From: Nocardioidaceae bacterium
GTDB lineage: Bacteria > Actinomycetota > Actinomycetes > Propionibacteriales > Nocardioidaceae
Assembly: GCA_013813125.1 (NCBI GenBank)
Contig: JACCSH010000035.1
Span: forward strand, 1 to 6,152
Reading direction: 5' to 3'
Length of the DNA stretch: 6,152 bases
Position numbers and translations under genes: made by a program. Under the pieces are notes generated by a model. It saw nothing but the letters and a program-made list of their open reading frames with translations. It was not told the origin of the DNA and ran no database searches. Position 1 is the first letter of the stretch. The number at the start of each line of letters is the position of its first letter. Shown one piece after another: positions 1 through 4,887 of the stretch.

Positions 1-1
1 T

Positions 2-1135
2 GGGACTGGTCCGGCCTTGACGCTTGGTGTCATCGCAGCACTCTTCGGCCTGACGTTGGCCGCCGACCTCGCCAGCGGCGCCCACCTGGCTCTGAGCCTC
101 ATGTTGCTCGGCGGAGGAAGCGGCGCCTTGCTCGCCGGGTCCATGTGCATGGCGACGGAGCTGCCCCGTCCCTTGGCACGCCTGGCTCTGCTGGCGTGGA
201 GCCTGCCGGTGGCCGGCTCCTGGCCGGTAATCGCCTGGTTCTCGCGGCATTCCAGCGCTCTTGACGAGGCAGCGGTCACCGTGCACCCCAGTTGGTGGCT
301 GGTTTCCGCGGCCGCAGCGACGATCGCGCTCTGGAGCATCCTGAACATGCTCGTCGATCCCCACCGGCTGAGCCCGGCCACAAGCGCGCCCTGGCAGGAT
401 GCCTGGTCGGTGCTCGCCTTGGCGTGCAGCCTTGCGCTCCTGATGGTGATGCTCCTCGGGTTCGACTCCGGCATCGGCGCGACGTGGCTACGACCCGTGG
501 TCCTGGTCACCTCCGGGCTGGTAGCTGCCGGGTGGGGCTGGACCGCCAGGTTGGTCCCCGGAGCCAAGGCCCGGTTGTCGTTCGTTGGCGTGGTGGTTCC
601 TGCGACCACTCTGCCCTCGCTTCCGCAACTGTTGGTGGTGGCGGCCGATGCTGGGGAGAAGCGCGTTGGATGGGAATGGCTTCTCATTCTGACGGCTTTT
701 GCGATCGCCGGCGGCGGGTTGGGATGGCGCATCGGGGCGACCCAGACCATCCCCTACGGGCTCGTGGTCTATGCCCTCGCATCGGCGGGTGCCTGGATCA
801 TGCCCGGTCAGCCCTGGCTGATGACCTGCGTGGCTGTGCCGCTTGTCGCGGCAGGGGCGGCCGTGCTGGTGGCGAGCTTGCACGGCTGCAGCGAGAGTCG
901 CGCAGGCCTATGCTTTGTGGGATTCGCCGTCATCGCAGCAATCCATCTTGGTTCGGTTTTCTCCTTGCCGTTCACCTGGTCCGTCAGTGGCGATCTGGCC
1001 CAGCTGAGCACGTCGGTCGACGAGGTGCGTGCGATGGGGCGGGTGCTATTCGGACTGACGTTCAGCGCCTCGGTGCTGGCAGCGGCGTACACCTGGATCC
1101 TCAGCCGACGCACCCGTTCACTTCTTCGCCGGTAG
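2..1135 (+). CDS. Polytopic membrane protein of unknown function, 5' end outside the window
   Basis: I do not recognise a family. The frame is open from the left edge to a TAG at 1133-1135. The only start-like codon near the edge is a TTG at 17, with no Shine-Dalgarno site before it, so the true start probably lies upstream and the gene is 5'-partial. Counting from that TTG, 372 residues are visible and about 12 hydrophobic segments can be drawn, near 1-18, 22-44, 54-75, 93-113, 128-148, 158-176, 187-209, 219-238, 245-262, 267-288, 297-317 and 341-362. It ends in a short Arg-rich tail, probably cytoplasmic. Charged residues are few and sit in short loops. Twelve helices would fit a transporter such as an MFS-type carrier, but I see no MFS signature loop, so this stays a topology guess. 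galE follows after 46 bases. The last coding segment (residues about 352-366) is duplicated in degraded form downstream of galE. Confidence 0.8.
   Translation, partial: GTGPALTLGVIAALFGLTLAADLASGAHLALSLMLLGGGSGALLAGSMCMATELPRPLARLALLAWSLPVAGSWPVIAWFSRHSSALDEAAVTVHPSWWLVSAAAATIALWSILNMLVDPHRLSPATSAPWQDAWSVLALACSLALLMVMLLGFDSGIGATWLRPVVLVTSGLVAAGWGWTARLVPGAKARLSFVGVVVPATTLPSLPQLLVVAADAGEKRVGWEWLLILTAFAIAGGGLGWRIGATQTIPYGLVVYALASAGAWIMPGQPWLMTCVAVPLVAAGAAVLVASLHGCSESRAGLCFVGFAVIAAIHLGSVFSLPFTWSVSGDLAQLSTSVDEVRAMGRVLFGLTFSASVLAAAYTWILSRRTRSLLRR
1069..1113 (+). repeat. Upstream copy of a 45-base direct repeat bracketing galE
   Basis: This segment lies in the 3' end of the membrane-protein gene and encodes its last membrane helix (SVLAAAYTWILSRRT). 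It aligns without gaps to 2201-2245 at a constant offset of 1132 bases. The first 20 bases are identical. By eye 40 of 45 positions match, with differences at 1089, 1091, 1093, 1106 and 1108. Similarity stops abruptly on both sides. Confidence 0.85.
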
Positions 1136-1145
1136 CCACACCGGC

Positions 1146-1175
1146 TTGGTCTCTGGCCGCAAGGATCGCTACGTT
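1146..1175 (+). promoter_or_regulatory. Predicted promoter of galE, possibly leaderless
   Basis: A TACGTT hexamer (TANNNT, the actinobacterial -10 form) lies at 1170-1175, exactly -12 to -7 from the ATG at 1182. A weak -35-like TTGGTC lies at 1146-1151, giving an 18-base spacer. Transcription would then start at or next to the A of the ATG, giving an mRNA with no leader. The only purine-rich stretch (AAGGA, 1161-1165) is 16 bases from the start, too far for a normal Shine-Dalgarno site, which supports the leaderless reading. This is predicted by eye only. Confidence 0.4.
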
Positions 1176-1181
1176 CGCGCC

Positions 1182-2186
1182 ATGACGGTTCTCATCACCG
1201 GCGGCGCCGGCTATCTGGGCAGTGTCACCGCCAAGGCGTTGGAGTCGGCGGGTCACACCCCCGTCATCGTCGACTCGCTGATCAACGGACGCCGGGAGTT
1301 TGCGCAGAGGCGTGCCTTCTACCACGGTGACATCGCGGACAGGGCGCTCATCACGCGGATAGTCGAAGAACACGCCGACATCGAGTGCACGATCCACATG
1401 GCCGCTCGCATCGTCGTGCCCGAGTCGGTCGAGCGGCCGTACGAGTACTACCGCGACAACGTCACCAAGTCGTTGGAGCTGTTCGACCAGCTGTGCTCGC
1501 TGGGCAGGCCCCGGGTTGTCTTCTCGTCGTCAGGTTCGTTGTACGCCGTGGCTCCCGACTTCGAGGTGACTGAGTCGTCGCCCCTGGCGCCTACCTCGCC
1601 GTACGCGCGAACCAAGATGATGATGGAGATGGTCCTTCATGACATGAGCGCGAGCACCGATCTGCGCACCGTCATCTTGCGCTACTTCAACCCGATCGGC
1701 AGCGACCCCGATCTCGAAAGCGGAATCTATGACCGAGAGCCGTCTCACGTGATCGGGCAGCTCGTGTTGGCGGCGACCGGCGTAAAAGACGCGTTCACGA
1801 TCACCGGCACCGAGCACCCCACCCGGGACGGCACCGGGATCCGTGACTACATCCACGCGTGGGACTTGGCCCGGGCCCATGTCGCCGCAGTCGAGAGGTT
1901 CGACACCGCGCTCGACTCTCTGGCTGCGCGCAGTGCCGTCGTCAACGTCGGAACTGGAGCCGGCACAACCGTGCGGGAGCTGCTGGCGGCCTTTGAGAAG
2001 GTGTACGGCGGCTCGGTCCCGATCAACCACGCACCGCCTCGGCCGGGTGACGCCGTCGGGGCGTTCGCCAACGTCGACCGGGCCTGCGAAGTGCTGGGGT
2101 GGACGAGCGAGCTGTCGCTCGAGGACGGCATCGCCTCCGCCCTGGCATGGGGTCGCAAGCGGCAGGAGGTTCTCGGCTACCCCTGA
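1182..2186 (+). CDS. galE: UDP-glucose 4-epimerase, probable relaxed (N-acetyl-accepting) type
   Basis: A cytosolic NAD-dependent epimerase of the extended short-chain dehydrogenase family that interconverts UDP-glucose and UDP-galactose, feeding galactose metabolism and envelope glycan synthesis. The 334 residues are close to the 338 of E. coli GalE. Visible motifs are the Rossmann loop GGAGYLG (7-13), Asp31 for the NAD ribose, SSSGSLY (115-121) with Ser117 matching E. coli Ser124, the catalytic pair Tyr141/Lys145 (YxxxK), RYFNPIG (167-173), the DGTGIRDYIHAWDLA block typical of GalE, and RPGD (287-290) with Arg287 in the UDP-phosphate position. Ala294 aligns with E. coli Tyr299 and human Cys307, the residue that limits sugar size; a small residue predicts UDP-GlcNAc/UDP-GalNAc turnover too. 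I chose the ATG at 1182 because the Rossmann strand (TVLITGG) begins at once; the frame extends up to a TTG at 1146, but that would add 12 residues the family lacks. Other UDP-sugar epimerase activity is possible. I am sure of the family and less sure of the substrate. Confidence 0.93.
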   Translation: MTVLITGGAGYLGSVTAKALESAGHTPVIVDSLINGRREFAQRRAFYHGDIADRALITRIVEEHADIECTIHMAARIVVPESVERPYEYYRDNVTKSLELFDQLCSLGRPRVVFSSSGSLYAVAPDFEVTESSPLAPTSPYARTKMMMEMVLHDMSASTDLRTVILRYFNPIGSDPDLESGIYDREPSHVIGQLVLAATGVKDAFTITGTEHPTRDGTGIRDYIHAWDLARAHVAAVERFDTALDSLAARSAVVNVGTGAGTTVRELLAAFEKVYGGSVPINHAPPRPGDAVGAFANVDRACEVLGWTSELSLEDGIASALAWGRKRQEVLGYP

Positions 2187-2200
2187 GCGTGGCGGGAGAG

Positions 2201-2245
2201 CTCGGTGCTGGCAGCGGCGTTCGCGTGGATCCTCAGCAGCCGCAC
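2201..2245 (+). repeat. Downstream copy of the 45-base direct repeat bracketing galE
   Basis: Gapless partner of 1069-1113, with 40 of 45 bases matching by eye. The first 20 bases (2201-2220) and a 12-base run at 2226-2237 are exact. The mismatches sit in two small clusters (2221-2225 and 2238-2240), as expected from substitution after an older duplication. Confidence 0.85.
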
Positions 2246-2263
2246 GTCAGGCTCCGCTCCGCC

Positions 2264-2279
2264 TCCAGCCGCCGCTGGA
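2264..2279 (+). terminator. Small stem-loop after galE, doubtful terminator
   Basis: TCCAGC (2264-2269) and GCTGGA (2274-2279) can form a perfect 6-bp stem with a 4-base CGCC loop, 78 bases after the galE stop. No T-run follows. The hairpin is short, and such dyads are frequent by chance in GC-rich DNA. It may help separate galE from ftsK transcription, but the support is weak. Confidence 0.2.
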
Positions 2280-2316
2280 TAGGGCAGAGACACCCTGTGC
2301 AACGCGCGTGTTACTC

Positions 2317-2346
2317 CTGAGACTGTTGAGGCTCTTGCCGTAGCCT
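2317..2346 (+). promoter_or_regulatory. Predicted promoter of ftsK, possibly leaderless
   Basis: TAGCCT (TANNNT) lies at 2341-2346, again exactly -12 to -7 from the ATG at 2353. CTGAGA at 2317-2322 matches TTGACA at four of six positions, with an 18-base spacer. No Shine-Dalgarno-like run precedes the ATG. Position and spacer match the candidate galE promoter. The predicted transcript would start at or beside the ftsK ATG and carry at least ftsK and the coupled HTH gene. Confidence 0.45.
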
Positions 2347-2352
2347 CGCGGT

Positions 2353-4887
2353 ATGGCGACCCGAACGTCTTCCTCGTCGCGGTCGCGGGGCTCGACGAGC
2401 TCGCGATCCGGCAAGTCCGGCAGCCAGACCCGGCGCACCTCGTCGACGAGCAAGGCCAAGCCCAGGAGCGGCAGCTCTCGGGCCAAGACGTCGTCGCGGC
2501 GCAGCCGGAGGCCTGGCAGGTTTGCCATCCTTGCAGGCGCTCTTGGGCGCGGCACCAAAGCGTTCTGGCTGGGCATCGCGCACCTGCTTGGGGCGATTGT
2601 CCGCCGCATCGGTACGACGGCCCGCGGACTCGAGCCGGAACAGCGAAAGGACGGGCTAGGACTGGCCCTGATCGGTCTTGCGATCATCGTCGGTGCCGCC
2701 GTGTGGTGGCGACTCGACAACCCGGTCACCGAGGCGGTGCGAGCGTTGGTCGAAGGCGCTGTCGGCATCGCGGCATGGGGTATGCCGTTGCTGTTGTTGG
2801 TTTGCGCCTGGCTCGCCATGCGCAAACCACGGCTGGAAGGCCCGAGCGGACGCCCGCTGATCGGGTGGGCCGCCACCTCACTTGGCGCGCTGGGCCTCAT
2901 CCACATCCAGCATGGCTTGCCTCGCCCCAGCCCGTCAGACGGCGGCATCGACGCAATGCGAGAAGCGGGCGGGGCGATCGGCTATGTCAGCTCGGCCCTC
3001 ATCAGCGATCTTTTTCGCAGCACGGCGATCGCGATCCCGCTGCTGGTGCTGCTGACCATATTTGGGCTGCTCGTTGTGACGGCGACTCCGGTCTACCAGA
3101 TTCCCAGCCGGGTGCGGGGCATCGTCGATCAGCTGCTGGGTCGCACGCCCTCCGCCGTACCTGCTGAGAGCACAGACGAGTGGACTTCCCTGGAACCGCT
3201 GACCCGAACCCGTCCACGTCGACGCGTGTCGACCATGACAGGCGACGAAACAGATGAGATCGAACCCGTCGATGGCCAGGCGTTGGAGAGCCGCGAGTTC
3301 GCCCGACGTGACGGCACGGGCGGGTCGGCGTCTGGAGCGGGTTCGAGTGACGACACTCCGCTCGAACCACCGCCACACACGCCGCTCCCGCAGCGCGTCG
3401 AGCAGCTCAGCCTGTCAGGCGACATCACCTACACGCTTCCCGAGAACGGGGTCCTCAAGCCGGGCAGCGCCCACAAGGCACGGTCCGCAGCCTCCGACGC
3501 GATCGTCGACCGGCTGACGGAGGTGCTCGACCAGTTCGAGATCGACGCACAGATCACCGGCTACACGCGTGGCCCGACGGTCACGCGCTATGAGGTAGAA
3601 CTCGGCCCGGCCGTCAAGGTCGAGAAGGTCACGGCACTCAGCAAGAACATCGCGTACGCCGTCGCCAGCGCCGACGTGCGGATCTTGTCGCCCATTCCAG
3701 GCAAGTCGGCGATCGGGGTCGAGATCCCCAACGTCGATGCGGAGATCGTGTCGCTCGGAGACGTGTTGCGAGCGCCGAGGGCGCGGAGCGACTCGCACCC
3801 GATGGTGGTCGCGCTTGGCAAGGACGTCGAGGGCGGCTTCGTCGCCGCCAACCTCGCAAAGATGCCGCACCTGCTGGTCGCGGGCGCCACCGGCTCGGGC
3901 AAGTCGAGCTTCATCAACTCGATGATCTGCTCGGTGCTCATGCGCGCCACACCTGACGAGGTGCGCATGATCCTGGTCGACCCCAAGCGGGTCGAGCTGA
4001 CCCACTACGAAGGCATCCCGCACCTGATCACCCGCATCATCACGAACCCCAAGAAGGCGTCCGAGGCGTTGCAGTGGGTAGTGCGCGAGATGGACCAGCG
4101 GTACGACGACCTGGCCAACTTCGGGTTTCGCCACGTGGACGACTTCAATAAGGCCGTGCGGTCGGGGGCCGTGAAGGTGCCGGTTGGCAGCGAGCGTGTG
4201 CTGGCGCCGTACCCCTATCTGCTGGTCGTCGTCGACGAGCTCGCCGACCTCATGATGGTCTCGCCGCGCGACGTCGAAGACGCCATCGTGCGCATCACGC
4301 AGCTCGCCCGGGCCGCTGGCATCCACCTCGTGCTCGCCACTCAGCGGCCGTCCGTCGACGTGGTGACGGGCCTGATCAAAGCCAACGTCCCAAGCCGGCT
4401 CGCGTTCGCGACATCGTCGCTTGCTGACTCTCGGGTCATCCTCGACCAACCGGGCGCCGAAAAGCTGGTCGGTAAGGGTGATGGCCTCTTCCTTCCCATG
4501 GGTGCCAGCAAGCCGGCCCGAGTGCAGGGCGCGTGGGTCACCGAGGCCGAGATCAAGAAGGTGGTCGACCACTGCAAGCAGCAGCTCGAGCCGACCTACC
4601 GCGACGATGTCACGGCACCCCAGCAGACCCGACGTGAACTCGACGACGACATCGGTGACGACCTCGACCTGGTCTGCCAGGCGGTCGAGCTGGTGGTCTC
4701 CACGCAGTTCGGTTCGACGTCGATGCTGCAGCGCAAGCTGCGTGTCGGTTTCGCCAAGGCCGGCCGCCTGATGGACATCCTCGAAAGCCGCGGCATCGTC
4801 GGCCCCTCGGAGGGTTCGAAGGCTCGCGATGTGCTGATCAAACCCGACGACCTCGACGACGTGATCGCAACCTTGCAGGGGGAATGA
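2353..4887 (+). CDS. ftsK: DNA translocase FtsK (FtsK/SpoIIIE family)
   Basis: A septum-located, membrane-anchored ATPase that pumps chromosomal DNA during division and promotes XerCD-dif dimer resolution. The 844 residues hold, in order: a basic low-complexity head (first 50 residues: 26 Ser/Thr, 14 Arg/Lys, no acidic residue); about four membrane helices (near 101-119, 135-156, 170-186, 226-245); a short linker of about 105 residues, far shorter than in E. coli FtsK; the alpha part of the motor (about 360-460); the RecA-like core with Walker A GATGSGKS (511-518), LVDPKRVEL (541-549), Walker B LLVVVDE (623-629) and TQRPS (663-667); and a C-terminal winged-helix gamma domain (about 775-838) that reads polar DNA motifs. 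In gamma, the equivalents of E. coli Asn1296, Arg1300 and Glu1303 are Ala801, Arg805 and Asp808. The ATG at 2353 fits the promoter box and leaves a plausible N-terminus, although a later start inside the head cannot be excluded. The stop overlaps the next gene by one base. All core motifs are intact. Confidence 0.97.
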   Translation: MATRTSSSSRSRGSTSSRSGKSGSQTRRTSSTSKAKPRSGSSRAKTSSRRSRRPGRFAILAGALGRGTKAFWLGIAHLLGAIVRRIGTTARGLEPEQRKDGLGLALIGLAIIVGAAVWWRLDNPVTEAVRALVEGAVGIAAWGMPLLLLVCAWLAMRKPRLEGPSGRPLIGWAATSLGALGLIHIQHGLPRPSPSDGGIDAMREAGGAIGYVSSALISDLFRSTAIAIPLLVLLTIFGLLVVTATPVYQIPSRVRGIVDQLLGRTPSAVPAESTDEWTSLEPLTRTRPRRRVSTMTGDETDEIEPVDGQALESREFARRDGTGGSASGAGSSDDTPLEPPPHTPLPQRVEQLSLSGDITYTLPENGVLKPGSAHKARSAASDAIVDRLTEVLDQFEIDAQITGYTRGPTVTRYEVELGPAVKVEKVTALSKNIAYAVASADVRILSPIPGKSAIGVEIPNVDAEIVSLGDVLRAPRARSDSHPMVVALGKDVEGGFVAANLAKMPHLLVAGATGSGKSSFINSMICSVLMRATPDEVRMILVDPKRVELTHYEGIPHLITRIITNPKKASEALQWVVREMDQRYDDLANFGFRHVDDFNKAVRSGAVKVPVGSERVLAPYPYLLVVVDELADLMMVSPRDVEDAIVRITQLARAAGIHLVLATQRPSVDVVTGLIKANVPSRLAFATSSLADSRVILDQPGAEKLVGKGDGLFLPMGASKPARVQGAWVTEAEIKKVVDHCKQQLEPTYRDDVTAPQQTRRELDDDIGDDLDLVCQAVELVVSTQFGSTSMLQRKLRVGFAKAGRLMDILESRGIVGPSEGSKARDVLIKPDDLDDVIATLQGE
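4877..4882 (+). promoter_or_regulatory. Ribosome binding site for the HTH gene, inside the ftsK 3' end
   Basis: AGGGGG lies within the last codons of ftsK, 4 bases before the ATG at 4887 and only 1 base before the alternative ATG at 4884. The spacing favours 4887. With the TGATG stop-start overlap it suggests translational coupling to ftsK. Confidence 0.55.

Larger units (their letters stand above)
2193..2282 (+). pseudogene. Degraded copy of the 3' tail of the upstream membrane-protein gene
   Basis: Right after galE, one frame reads SSVLAAAFAWILSSRT (2199-2246), then a Pro/Ala-rich stretch and a TAG at 2280-2282. This matches the C-terminal helix of the membrane protein at 2-1135 (SVLAAAYTWILSRRT), with 12 of 15 aligned residues identical from the Ser at 2202. 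There is no start codon or upstream body, because the galE stop lies only 12 bases before the aligned Ser. It is therefore a remnant, not a gene. It is in frame with galE, so readthrough of the galE TGA would add a hydrophobic tail; I see no sign that this happens. Similarity ends near 2245, before the TAG. Confidence 0.6.

Noticed and set aside
1146..1181. A 12-residue N-terminal extension of galE from TTG
   Set aside because: GalE proteins begin just before the Rossmann strand, as the ATG at 1182 gives. The TTG has no ribosome site and overlaps the predicted promoter.
292..1185. A 297-codon open frame on the plus strand overlapping the membrane-protein gene
   Set aside because: Its translation is Arg/Gly/His-rich with no domain, as expected of a frame shadow in GC-rich DNA. 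The overlapping frame encodes clear membrane helices.
1069..2245. The direct repeats as target-site duplication of a transposon
   Set aside because: Forty-five bases is too long for usual target duplications. There is no transposase or terminal inverted repeat, and one copy is coding sequence of a neighbouring gene.
2099..2320. A small plus-strand frame spanning the galE end and the intergenic gap
   Set aside because: It overlaps galE in another frame, is Arg/Gly-rich, and reads the repeat in the wrong frame relative to its parent gene.
2247..2948. A minus-strand frame covering the galE-ftsK gap and the ftsK 5' end
   Set aside because: No domain is recognisable in it, and most of it lies opposite the well-supported ftsK coding region.
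3415..4572. A 385-codon open frame on the minus strand inside ftsK
   Set aside because: It lies opposite the conserved FtsK motor. Its His/Asp/Arg-rich translation shows no motif, and long antisense frames are common opposite GC3-biased genes.
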